From NCBI GenBank assembly GCA_027490095.1, contig JAIXYT010000011.1, positions 1 through 37,057 on the forward strand: 37,057 bases of DNA, given 5' to 3'. Under the pieces are notes generated by a model. It did no database searches, was not told the origin of the DNA, and saw only the letters and a program-made list of their open reading frames with translations. Both the position numbers and the translations under genes were made by a program. This document shows positions 8,192 to 15,945 of the stretch, in pieces. Origin of the DNA: Sphingomonadales bacterium (GTDB lineage: Bacteria; Pseudomonadota; Alphaproteobacteria; Sphingomonadales; Sphingomonadaceae). Numbering within the stretch: position 1 is the stretch's first letter; each line of letters opens with the position of its first letter.

Positions 8192-9382
8192 ATGAACGGC
8201 TTCCTGAGCAATGACTGGGCAGGGCTGGTGCTGGCCGGCGGCGTCGCCGTCGTTGCCGCGCTGATCTACCTGGCGAGCCGGCGCTGGTGGCTTGCCGCGC
8301 CCGTCGGGCTGCTGGCGGTGGCCATGGCGATCGGCAGCGCTGTGCACCTGAGCCGCGTTGCAGAGATGGAGCGCCGCTATCCGGCGCCGGGCACCTTCGT
8401 GGAGGTGGACGGGCAGAAGATCCATGTGCTGGTGGAAGGACCGGAAAATGGCCGGCCGACGATCGTGCTGTTCGGCGGCGGGCACGCGCCGGCGACTTCG
8501 ATGCGGTTCCTGCACGATGCCTTGAAGACGGACTATCGCAGCGTCCTCATCGACCGGCCGGGCATGGGCTGGAGCGGGCCGGCGCAGTTTCCCCTTTCGA
8601 CCGCCGGTGAGGCGAAACAGATGTGGGCGGTGCTCGACAAGGTGGGGGCCGAGGGGCCCTTCATGCTGGCTGGGCACAGCTTTGGCGGCCTGCTGGCGGC
8701 GAACATGGCGCGGCTTAGGCCGGACAAGGTGCATTCGCTGGTGGTGATGGACGCGACGCCTCCTGACGTGATCCTGTACGGGCCGCGGCTCGAGGAACTG
8801 TCGTCGCTGACGCGCGACCCCTGGTGGGCCGGTTTCCTCGCGCTGTTCGGGCTCGACTACAAGGCGCTGAAGGGCGAGCCCGAGATGCCGCCGGCCTATG
8901 CCGTGCTGGAGCGCAAGATCGCCGCGACCATGGGCACGGACGATGCGATTCAGAAGGCCTATGCGACGCGCCCGCGGGCAAACATGGCCGCGCATTCGAT
9001 CTTCCAGGAGCTGACGCCGCAGGGGATGGCGGCGGTCGGGTATGAGACCGGCTTCTTCGAGGGCGAGCTGGGGAACATGCCGCTGTTCCTGTTCGCGCCG
9101 CAGAATGCGGTCGGCATTTCGGACGTGTCGACCTTCAGGACTGCCGAGGAGCGCGAAGCCAGGCGGCTGCAGACCTTCTATGCCGTCGCGCGCGAGCGCT
9201 ATCTCGATTACTCGAACAACTCGACGCGGATCGTGGCGCCGGCGGATGCCAGCCACAATTTCCTGTACGAGTATCCGGATTTCACCATCGAGGTGCTGCG
9301 GAAGATCGCGGCCGGCACCATGGTTCCCGCGGCAGCAGCGGCCGAAGACGGCAGCCAGCCGACCGCGGCGCCGAAGCCGTGA
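8192..9382 (+). CDS. Membrane-anchored alpha/beta hydrolase
   Basis: Protein of 396 residues. Two hydrophobic helices (about 11-28 and 33-50) anchor the N-terminus. The alpha/beta hydrolase domain follows: strand and oxyanion region IVLFGGGHAP, then RPGMGWSGP, the nucleophile elbow GHSFGG with Ser163, and a late His in ASHNFLYEYP that probably completes the triad. Family members hydrolyse esters, amides or peptides (prolyl aminopeptidases use the same fold); the exact reaction cannot be assigned. The ATG at 8192 has GGAGG 5 bases upstream. Its stop overlaps the GTG of the M3 peptidase (GTGA), so the two are translationally coupled. The gene is preceded by operator site 3. Confidence 0.9.
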   Translation: MNGFLSNDWAGLVLAGGVAVVAALIYLASRRWWLAAPVGLLAVAMAIGSAVHLSRVAEMERRYPAPGTFVEVDGQKIHVLVEGPENGRPTIVLFGGGHAPATSMRFLHDALKTDYRSVLIDRPGMGWSGPAQFPLSTAGEAKQMWAVLDKVGAEGPFMLAGHSFGGLLAANMARLRPDKVHSLVVMDATPPDVILYGPRLEELSSLTRDPWWAGFLALFGLDYKALKGEPEMPPAYAVLERKIAATMGTDDAIQKAYATRPRANMAAHSIFQELTPQGMAAVGYETGFFEGELGNMPLFLFAPQNAVGISDVSTFRTAEEREARRLQTFYAVARERYLDYSNNSTRIVAPADASHNFLYEYPDFTIEVLRKIAAGTMVPAAAAAEDGSQPTAAPKP

Positions 9383-11511
9383 GCCTGCGCGCCCTCGTGG
9401 CGCTGGGCCTGCTGGCCGCGGCGCCTGTGGCGGAGCTTCATGCGCAAGGGTCAGCGGCGCCTGCGCCACGGCCGGCGGCCGACCTGTCCGCGTGGGAGGG
9501 GCCGTGGCGGCTTCCGCCGGTGGAACGGTCTTCGCCGGAGACCCTTTTGCAGCAGATCCCGCAGGCGATCGAGGCCTACCGCCGCGAGATCGCAGCCATC
9601 GTGGCGAACCCGGCGCCGCCCGACTTTGCCAATACGATCGAACCGCTCGACCGTGCCGGCCGACCGCTGCGGCGGCTGATGGCGGTGCTGCGCATCCACC
9701 TGTCGACCCATGCCGACGAGGCCTGGCGCAAGGCGGGGCCCGGGCTGGTTGCGATGAATGACGCGGCGCTGGCCGAGGCGTTGAGCAACCCTGCCCTGTT
9801 TGCGCGGGTCTCGGCTGTCCATCGCAGCCTGCCGGCCGGCACTGCCGATCCCGAACAGGCCCGGCTGACCGAACTGATCCATGGCGAAATGGCCCGGGCG
9901 GGCGCCGGGCTGGGTGCCGCCGAGCGGGCCCGGCTGACGGAGATCGAGGGCGAGATCGCGCGACTGCAGGCGCAGCTGAACCAGAATCTGAATCGGGAAG
10001 CGGCCGGGCAGTTCAGCTTCTTCGAGGATGCGAAGCGGCTGGACGGGCTGCCGCAGGCGCAGATCGACGCCGCGGCCGCGCTGGCCGCGAAGCAGGGGCG
10101 CGCTGGGTCCTTTGCCATCCCCAACCAGCGCCCGCAGGTGTTCGCGGTGCAGACCCATGTGCGCGACCGGGAGACCCGCCGCGTGGTGTGGCAGCAGTGG
10201 ATGAACCGCGGTGCGACCCCGGGCGAATTCGACAATCGCCCGGTCGCTGCGCGCATCCTTGAGCTGCGCAAGGCCAAGGCCGGGCTGCTGGGCTATCCGC
10301 GCTATGCCGACTTCCTTCTTGCCTCGCGCATGGTCGGCACGCCGGAACGCGCGCTGGCGATCCTCGATGCCAACTGGGACGCGGTGATAGCGGCCGATGC
10401 GCGCCGCGTCGCCGAACTCGAGACCCTGGCAAAGGCAGACGGGATCGACGCGATCGCGCCCTGGGATCGCCTCTTCTATCTCGACAAGCTGACGCGACAG
10501 CGCTTCGGCATCGATGCGCAGGAGATCGCTGCCTATTTCCCGCTGCCGGCCATCCGCGACGCCTTTTTCGCCGCCGCCGGGGACAGCTACGGCTTCCGCT
10601 TCGAACGGCTGCCGGGGGTGCCGACCGTCAGCCCGGACATCGAGGTCTATCTCGCCCGGCGGAACGGCAAGCCTGCGGGAATCGTCTATCTGGACATCCG
10701 GCCGCGCCCGGAAAAGCCGCAGGGGTCATGGGCGGTGCAATATCGCCAGACAGGTGACCTGGAGACGGGCGAACTGCCGGTCGTAGCGCTGCACTCGAGC
10801 CCGCCGGCGGCGGCTCCGGGACAGGAGATCCTGCTGCCCTTCGAATATGCCAATGTGCTGTTCCACGAGTTCGGCCATGTGCTGCACATGCTCTCCAGCA
10901 CCGCGCGCTACAATGGGACGGCGGCGCTGACCGTGCCCTGGGACTTCATCGAGGTGCCGTCGCTTCTCAACGAACGCTGGCTGCTGACGGACCGCACGCT
11001 CGATCGCCTGGCGCATCACCTTACCGGCAAGACGATGCCGCCGGAGCTGCGGGAGCGGCTGCGGGCGGCGCGGCAGTATGAGCGCGTGTTCACCGTGAAC
11101 CCCGAGTATATGGCGATGGCGCTGGTGGACCAGAAGCTCCACCAGGCGACCGACCCGATCCCCGATGTGAATGCGTTCGAGAAGGCCTTGCTGGCGGAAC
11201 GCGGCTTTCCGCAGTCGGCCGATCCGACGATGCGGGCGACGGCCGCCTTCCACACCTGGACGCGCGAATATGCGGCCAATGTCTACACCTATCTGTGGTC
11301 GGACATTCTGGCAGCTGATCTTGCCGAGGTGTTCGTTCGAGCGCCCAAGGGGTTCCATGATCCCGAGGTCGGCGCGCGCTATTTCGACTTGGTGCTGTCG
11401 CGCGCAAACCGGGTGCCGATCGAGCAGGCTTTCCGCGAATTCCACGGCCGGGCGCCGGATGAAGCTGCGCTGATCCGGCGCTTCGAGCTGGGCGATGGGA
11501 AGCCGCATTGA
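9379..11511 (+). CDS. Exported M3 family zinc metallopeptidase (Dcp-like)
   Basis: Protein of 710 residues starting at GTG 9379, with a signal peptide (MSLRALVALGLLAAAPVAEL, cut near HAQG), so a periplasmic enzyme. The M3 zinc site is complete: FHEFGHVLHM with His496, Glu497 and His500, and the third ligand Glu525 in DFIEVPS 25 residues after the second His, the spacing of E. coli Dcp. The length and largely helical N-terminal half fit the dipeptidyl carboxypeptidase/oligopeptidase A group, which trims short peptides. Its 4-base overlap with the hydrolase gene and the close deiodinase-like gene downstream define one operon. Its presence is the strongest evidence that the cluster's substrate is peptidic. 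Confidence 0.94.
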   Translation: MSLRALVALGLLAAAPVAELHAQGSAAPAPRPAADLSAWEGPWRLPPVERSSPETLLQQIPQAIEAYRREIAAIVANPAPPDFANTIEPLDRAGRPLRRLMAVLRIHLSTHADEAWRKAGPGLVAMNDAALAEALSNPALFARVSAVHRSLPAGTADPEQARLTELIHGEMARAGAGLGAAERARLTEIEGEIARLQAQLNQNLNREAAGQFSFFEDAKRLDGLPQAQIDAAAALAAKQGRAGSFAIPNQRPQVFAVQTHVRDRETRRVVWQQWMNRGATPGEFDNRPVAARILELRKAKAGLLGYPRYADFLLASRMVGTPERALAILDANWDAVIAADARRVAELETLAKADGIDAIAPWDRLFYLDKLTRQRFGIDAQEIAAYFPLPAIRDAFFAAAGDSYGFRFERLPGVPTVSPDIEVYLARRNGKPAGIVYLDIRPRPEKPQGSWAVQYRQTGDLETGELPVVALHSSPPAAAPGQEILLPFEYANVLFHEFGHVLHMLSSTARYNGTAALTVPWDFIEVPSLLNERWLLTDRTLDRLAHHLTGKTMPPELRERLRAARQYERVFTVNPEYMAMALVDQKLHQATDPIPDVNAFEKALLAERGFPQSADPTMRATAAFHTWTREYAANVYTYLWSDILAADLAEVFVRAPKGFHDPEVGARYFDLVLSRANRVPIEQAFREFHGRAPDEAALIRRFELGDGKPH

Positions 11512-11536
11512 TGGGATTGGCTGGAAGGAGCATGCC

Positions 11537-12211
11537 GTGAAGCACCATGAATCGGTTCCATTGATGGACCATGTCGAGCTGCCGCCGGCCAAAATGTTGC
11601 ACGAGGCACAGGCCTTCCTGGAGCGCATGAAGCGTCGCCACACCGTGCGGGAATTCTCGGATAGGCCGGTCGACCGCGCAATCATCGAGGCGGCCATCGC
11701 GGCCGCCGGGCGCGCGCCGAGTGGGGCCAATCACCAGCCCTGGCACTTCTGCGCCATCGGATCGGCCGACGCCAAGCGCACCCTGCGCGAGCTGGCCGAA
11801 AAGGAGGAGCGGGAGTTCTATGGGGGCAAGGCGGGCGATGTCTGGCTCGATGCGCTGGCCCCGCTCGGCACTGACGAACACAAGCCCTATCTGCAACACG
11901 CGCCCTGGATCATTGCGGTGTTCGGCCAGCGCAAGGGCGGCATCGATGAGGATGGCGCGCAGCAGAACTACTATGTGCCGGAATCGGTCGGCATCGCCAT
12001 GGGCTTCCTGATCGCGGCCTTGCACCATGCAGGACTGTGCATGCTCACGCACACGCCCAAGCCGATGACCTTCCTGAACGACCTGTGCGGGCGGCCGACC
12101 AGCGAGAAGCCCTACCTGCTGCTGGTGGTGGGCCATCCGGCAGAGGAAGCGACGGTGCCGCTCCACGCGCTCAGGAAGAAGCCGCTCGATCAGATAGCTT
12201 CGTTCCTCTGA
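11537..12211 (+). CDS. Iodotyrosine deiodinase-like nitroreductase-fold flavoprotein
   Basis: FMN-dependent nitroreductase-superfamily protein of 224 residues, with VREFSDRPV and APSGANHQPWHF in the FMN-binding half. It carries the features that separate iodotyrosine deiodinase (IYD) from ordinary nitroreductases. In the lid, Glu91, Tyr95 and Lys116 have exactly the spacing (4 and 21) of the substrate-zwitterion ligands Glu157, Tyr161 and Lys182 of human IYD. The C-terminus GRPTSEKPYLLLVVGHPAEE followed by ATVP...RKKPLDQI closely follows the human protein as I recall it. Known homologues reductively remove iodine, bromine or chlorine from halotyrosines. GTG 11537 is chosen because GGAAGGAG lies 6 bases upstream; ATG at 11495 would overlap the peptidase gene. 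There is no signal peptide, so it is cytoplasmic. It is the last gene of the operon and converges on the DUF885 gene 11 bases away. The substrate here is unproven. Confidence 0.85.
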   Translation: MKHHESVPLMDHVELPPAKMLHEAQAFLERMKRRHTVREFSDRPVDRAIIEAAIAAAGRAPSGANHQPWHFCAIGSADAKRTLRELAEKEEREFYGGKAGDVWLDALAPLGTDEHKPYLQHAPWIIAVFGQRKGGIDEDGAQQNYYVPESVGIAMGFLIAALHHAGLCMLTHTPKPMTFLNDLCGRPTSEKPYLLLVVGHPAEEATVPLHALRKKPLDQIASFL

Positions 12212-12222
12212 GGGGTGGGCGG

Positions 12223-14049
12223 TTACTTGCCGCCCGCGGCCTCCCAGCGTTTCAGATGGGCATCGAGCAGGTCCATCGGCAGGGCGCCCGGCGACAGGAC
12301 AGCGGCATGGAAGGCAGGGAAGCTGAACCGCTCGCCCAGCGCCGCCCGGGCTTCGGCGCGCATCCGCAGCAGCTCGCGCTGGCCCATCGCATAGGAAAGA
12401 GCCTGGCCCGGGATGTCGGTCGAATAGCGCAGCAGTTCGCTCTCGATCTCAGCGTCCGATGCGAAGGTGTTCGCCTTCATGAAGGTGCGCGCTTCGTCAT
12501 GCGTCCAGCCGAGCGCATTCAGGCCGGTGTCGACGACCAGCCGGTTGGCGAGGAACATCTTGGCGTAGAGGCGGCCGAAGCGCTCGTAGGGTGAGGCGTA
12601 CATGCCCATTTCGTCTGCAAGGTCGGCGGCATACTCCGCCCAGCCTTCGACATAGGCGTTGAGGAAGAGGAAGGAGTTCGCCCGGCGCAGGGTGGGCAGA
12701 TCCGCATTCTCGAGCTGCAGCGCGATCTGGAAATGGTGACCCGGCAGCAGCTCGTGATAGATGAGTGCTGCGGCGTTGGCATAGGACGTCGTTTCGGGGG
12801 AGGCGCCGTTGTAGACATAGGCGCCGACCGGCACGTCGGGGGTGGGCTCCCGATAGTAGCCATAGGTCATGCCCTCCTCGACGGCACGAGGCGCCCGTTC
12901 GACCGCGTAGGGTGCCTTGGGCAACAAGGAGAAGTAGCGCGGCAGCACCGGCTCGATCCGCTGCATGGCGCGCCGGAAATGGGCTTCGATGTCGGCCGGC
13001 GTCTTGGCGGAAAATTTGGGATCGGCATCGACGAGGGCCGCAAACGCCCGATCGGAGCCGGTGAAGCCGATCTCCTTCTTGATCGCAGCCAGTTCCGCCC
13101 GGGATTCGCCGAGAATCTGCATGCCGATCGCGTGGATCTGTGTGGGCGACAGGTCGGTTCCGGTCTGCAGCCGGGCAAGGAGGGCATATTGCGCCTCGCC
13201 CCCCTTCTGCCACATCAGCCCGGGTCGGCCGGGGGCGGCGGCCGCATAGTCCTCGTCGAGCGCGGCCCCAAGCGCGGCGAAGGCCGGGGCAATCTCTCCC
13301 TTCACGATGGCGGCCACCTGGGCGCGATAGGCCTCCGCCTCTTCGGCGCGCAGCGACCCCAGCCGCTCGGCCTTGGGCACGAAGGCACCGGAGGCTTCGG
13401 CGAGGTTGGCGGCAACGCGACGCGCGCCCGGAATGGCGGGGCGGGCGATCCGGATGCCCTGGCCGGCCTGGTAGTCCAGCTTGTCGACCTGGGAGCGGAT
13501 ATGGGCGGCATAGGCCTTCATGGCGGCGAGGTAATGGGCCCGATCGGCGTCCGTCTTCAGGGGACTGCTCAGGGCCGACTGGCGGATGCTGTTGTGCCGC
13601 CAGCCACCGGAATAGGGCGTGATCGGGAAGGAATAGCGCCAGGCCTGCGGATAGGATTCCATCCCACGGGCGAGTGCGATCAGATAGTCGCGGGTGAGGC
13701 GGTCGGATTCGCCCAGCCCCTCGGCGGGTACGGCTTCGAGCTGCCCGCGGAAGGCTGCCCCCTGCGCTGCGACCCCCTGCCAGTGGGCCAGCGTGTCGGG
13801 CGGCAAGACAGGCACGGGATTGCCAAGCAGTCCCTGCAGCGACAGGTCGAATGGCCGGAGCGCGGTGACCATTTCGTCGTGCAGGGCCATGAGCTGCTCG
13901 CGGGGGGCGCCAACCGGTTGGGCAACGGCGGCCGCTGGTTGCGCAGCGGCCGCCGCGAGCGCGGGGACCGGTGCAAGAGCCAAGGCCGTCAGCAGCAGAC
14001 AGCGCAGGGCTCGGCCACTTGTCCGCGCGTCTTGAAGTGCAGTCGCCAT
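12223..14049 (-). CDS. Exported DUF885 family putative zinc peptidase (paralogue 2)
   Basis: Protein of 608 residues from ATG 14049. The signal peptide (LRCLLLTALALAPVPALAAA) predicts export. The DUF885 signature HELLPGHH is at about residues 432-439 (LIYHELLPGHHFQIALQ), and the C-terminal region (TDIPGQALSYAMGQRELLRM; AFHAAVLSPGALPMDLLDAH) matches paralogue 1 closely. The frame is open to 14379, but the extra N-terminal stretch would translate the promoter and operator and precedes the signal peptide, so it is rejected. GAGG lies about 10 bases before the chosen ATG. The promoter at 14159-14187 carries an operator in the same register as the receptor promoter, so receptor and peptidase should respond together. 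The enzymatic reaction is unknown; a zinc-dependent peptidase is the family-level expectation. Confidence 0.9.
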   Translation of the reverse strand: MATALQDARTSGRALRCLLLTALALAPVPALAAAAAQPAAAVAQPVGAPREQLMALHDEMVTALRPFDLSLQGLLGNPVPVLPPDTLAHWQGVAAQGAAFRGQLEAVPAEGLGESDRLTRDYLIALARGMESYPQAWRYSFPITPYSGGWRHNSIRQSALSSPLKTDADRAHYLAAMKAYAAHIRSQVDKLDYQAGQGIRIARPAIPGARRVAANLAEASGAFVPKAERLGSLRAEEAEAYRAQVAAIVKGEIAPAFAALGAALDEDYAAAAPGRPGLMWQKGGEAQYALLARLQTGTDLSPTQIHAIGMQILGESRAELAAIKKEIGFTGSDRAFAALVDADPKFSAKTPADIEAHFRRAMQRIEPVLPRYFSLLPKAPYAVERAPRAVEEGMTYGYYREPTPDVPVGAYVYNGASPETTSYANAAALIYHELLPGHHFQIALQLENADLPTLRRANSFLFLNAYVEGWAEYAADLADEMGMYASPYERFGRLYAKMFLANRLVVDTGLNALGWTHDEARTFMKANTFASDAEIESELLRYSTDIPGQALSYAMGQRELLRMRAEARAALGERFSFPAFHAAVLSPGALPMDLLDAHLKRWEAAGGK

Positions 14050-14158
14050 GGCTTTGGGTCCTCTGGTGGATGAGGGGGCGGTCCGGCCCGGGCAAGAGGC
14101 GTCCCGGTCTCCAACTGATGCCCGAAACAGCTTCCTCCCGGAACAGAATGCTGTGACA

Positions 14159-14187
14159 TCAATACACTGATGTATTTCACCTAACAA
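14159..14187 (-). promoter_or_regulatory. Candidate promoter of the second DUF885 gene
   Basis: On the minus strand TTGTTA (14187-14182) and TATTGA (14164-14159) are 17 bases apart, the same -10 hexamer and spacing as the receptor promoter at 2682-2710. The operator covers the spacer and -10 in the same register. Confidence 0.55.
14160..14177 (-). promoter_or_regulatory. TetR-type operator, site 4
   Basis: CAATACA-CTGA-TGTATTT, the same inverted repeat with one arm base changed (TGTATTT instead of TGTATYG). It lies 111 bases before the DUF885 start codon and overlaps the predicted -10. Confidence 0.72.
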
Positions 14188-14202
14188 ATCACTAATGTAT
14201 TC
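14185..14202 (-). promoter_or_regulatory. Degenerate second operator copy next to site 4
   Basis: CAAATCA-CTAA-TGTATTC keeps one good arm (TGTATTC) and a weaker partner. It starts 25 bases from site 4 and overlaps the predicted -35, so it could allow cooperative binding. It may also be chance. Confidence 0.35.
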
Positions 14203-14425
14203 GAGGCAGGGCTGGATTCTGCCACGGGAGGCGACTGGTGCGGATTCCGGACGAAGCAGGAAAGAGCGAGTGTGGCGCGTGACATCGGCGTGTCTTCCGA
14301 GGTGTCGCAGAGGATGGGCGTGCGCAGCGAGGATGTTGTGAGGATCAACGGTATCCGCGAAGGCCGACGCATGGACCACGGACTTGCGGCCATCCGCCGG
14401 TGGGCTTGCTGAGGATCGCCGTGCA
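14203..14425. other. Gap between the second DUF885 operator and soxB
   Basis: About 220 bases without a convincing gene. A 46-codon frame from GTG 14272 to TGA 14412 exists on the plus strand but has no good ribosome-binding site and no family I recognise. The soxB promoter should lie here; I found no clear -35/-10 pair and no copy of the 18-base operator facing soxB apart from those at 14160-14202. Confidence 0.4.
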
Positions 14426-15670
14426 ATGACCCGTTACGGCGCCTTGTCCCTGCTGCGCGGTGGCCTCTCGGGGCAGACCAACTGGCAACCCGCCTGGCGG
14501 GAGCCTGCGCCAAAGAGCGGCTATGATGTCGTCATCATCGGCGGCGGGGGCCATGGGTTGGCGACCGCGCATTACCTCGCTGCAAACCATGGCATCACGA
14601 ATGTGGCCGTGATCGAACGCGGATGGATCGGCGGCGGGAACACGGGTCGGAACACGACGATCATCCGCTCCAACTATTTCTTCCCGCAGTCGGCGGCATT
14701 CTATGATTTCTCGGTTCGGCTGTACGAGGGGCTGACCCGGGCGCTGGATTACAACATCATGTTTTCGCAGCGCGGCATGTGGATGCTGGCGCATGACCGG
14801 CACGGGCTGGAGATGCTGCGGCGCTCGGCGAACGCGATGCGCTTGAACGGGGTGGATGCCGAGCTGCATGACGAGGCGGGGGTCAGGGCGGCGATCCCGC
14901 AGCTGAACCCGAACCCGCGCTTTCCGGTGCTGGGCGGGCTGTGCCAGCCCCGGGGCGGGTCTGCGCGGCATGATGCGGTGGCCTGGGGCTATGCGCGGGC
15001 GGCGTCGGCGGCGGGCGTGCACATCCTGCAGAACACCGAAGTGACCGGTTTCCGGATCGCGGGCGGGCGGGTGACAGGCGTGCAGACCAGCCGGGGCGAG
15101 ATCGGCTGCGGCAAGGTCGGCGTCGCGGTGGCGGGCCACAGCAGCGTGGTGGGCAAGCTGGCGGGCCTCTCCCTGCCGGTGCAGTCCTATGCCCTGCAGG
15201 CCTTTGTGTCGGAGCCGGTGAAGCCGTGCCTCGACACGGTGGTGCTGTCGCCGGCAACCGGCACCTATCTCTCTCAGTCGGACAAGGGGGAGCTGGTGAT
15301 GGGGGCAGGGCTTGACCTGTTCCTGTCGTATGCGCAGCGCGGCAGCCTGCCCTGGATGGAGCAGACGGCGGCCGGCGTGATCGAGCTGTTCCCGCAGTTC
15401 TCGCGGCTGCGGTTCCTGCGGCAATGGGCGGGCATCTGCGACGTGGTGCATGACAGCTCGCCGATCATCGACGAGAGCGAAGTCGCAGGCCTTCACTTCA
15501 ACTGCGGCTGGGGGACGGGCGGGTTCAAGGCGATTCCGGCGGGCGGCTGGTGCCTGGCGCACCATCTGGCGACCGGCGAGGCGCATGCATTGGCGAAGGA
15601 CTTCGGCTTTGCGCGGTTCCGCACGGGCGCGCTGATCGACGAGGCGGCGGGCGCCGGGATCGCGCACTGA
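14426..15670 (+). CDS. soxB: Sarcosine oxidase subunit beta
   Basis: Catalytic flavoprotein subunit (414 residues) of heterotetrameric sarcosine oxidase, which converts sarcosine, O2 and THF to glycine, H2O2 and 5,10-methylene-THF in the cytoplasm. The FAD dinucleotide fold VVIIGGGGHGLATAHYLA is at about residues 35-52. GRNTTIIRSNYF and the histidine in GSARHDAVAWG (the region of the covalent FMN attachment) identify the beta subunit rather than monomeric sarcosine oxidase. The start is ATG 14426, with GAGGA about 10 bases upstream; the upstream in-frame ATG at 14384 lacks support. The length equals that of typical SoxB. It is first in the order soxB-soxD-soxA-soxG-purU, with overlapping starts and stops throughout. 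Confidence 0.96.
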   Translation: MTRYGALSLLRGGLSGQTNWQPAWREPAPKSGYDVVIIGGGGHGLATAHYLAANHGITNVAVIERGWIGGGNTGRNTTIIRSNYFFPQSAAFYDFSVRLYEGLTRALDYNIMFSQRGMWMLAHDRHGLEMLRRSANAMRLNGVDAELHDEAGVRAAIPQLNPNPRFPVLGGLCQPRGGSARHDAVAWGYARAASAAGVHILQNTEVTGFRIAGGRVTGVQTSRGEIGCGKVGVAVAGHSSVVGKLAGLSLPVQSYALQAFVSEPVKPCLDTVVLSPATGTYLSQSDKGELVMGAGLDLFLSYAQRGSLPWMEQTAAGVIELFPQFSRLRFLRQWAGICDVVHDSSPIIDESEVAGLHFNCGWGTGGFKAIPAGGWCLAHHLATGEAHALAKDFGFARFRTGALIDEAAGAGIAH

Positions 15671-15945
15671 TGCTGAACATCGACTGCCCATATTGCGGCC
15701 CCAGGGCCGAGAGCGAGTATCGCTGCGGCGGCGAGAGCCTGATCCAGCGCCCTGCGCTTGACTGCAGTGATGCCGAGTGGGCGGATTATCTCTACACGCG
15801 CAACAACCCCAAGGGGGTGCACATCGAGCGCTGGCACCATGTGCATGGCTGCGGGATGTGGTTCAACGCGGCGCGCTCGACGGTCACGCACCAGATCTTC
15901 GCGACCTGGGGGATGACCGACCCTGTGCCGGAGCTGCCGGAATGA
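15670..15945 (+). CDS. soxD: Sarcosine oxidase subunit delta
   Basis: Small 91-residue zinc-binding subunit of sarcosine oxidase. The N-terminal CPYCGPRAESEYRCGG and the later HHVHGCGMWFN supply the cysteines and histidines of the single structural zinc site, and the length is normal for SoxD. Its ATG overlaps the soxB stop by one base (TGATG) and its stop overlaps the soxA start (ATGA), so it is translated by coupling. It sits at the interface of the subunits and has no catalytic role of its own. Confidence 0.95.
   Translation: MLNIDCPYCGPRAESEYRCGGESLIQRPALDCSDAEWADYLYTRNNPKGVHIERWHHVHGCGMWFNAARSTVTHQIFATWGMTDPVPELPE

Noticed and set aside
14050..14379. N-terminal extension of the second DUF885 gene up to 14379
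   Set aside because: It would translate the promoter and operator region and place the signal peptide more than 100 residues inside the protein.
14272..14412. 46-codon plus-strand frame upstream of soxB
   Set aside because: No ribosome-binding site, no recognised family, and such short frames are common by chance in this GC-rich DNA.
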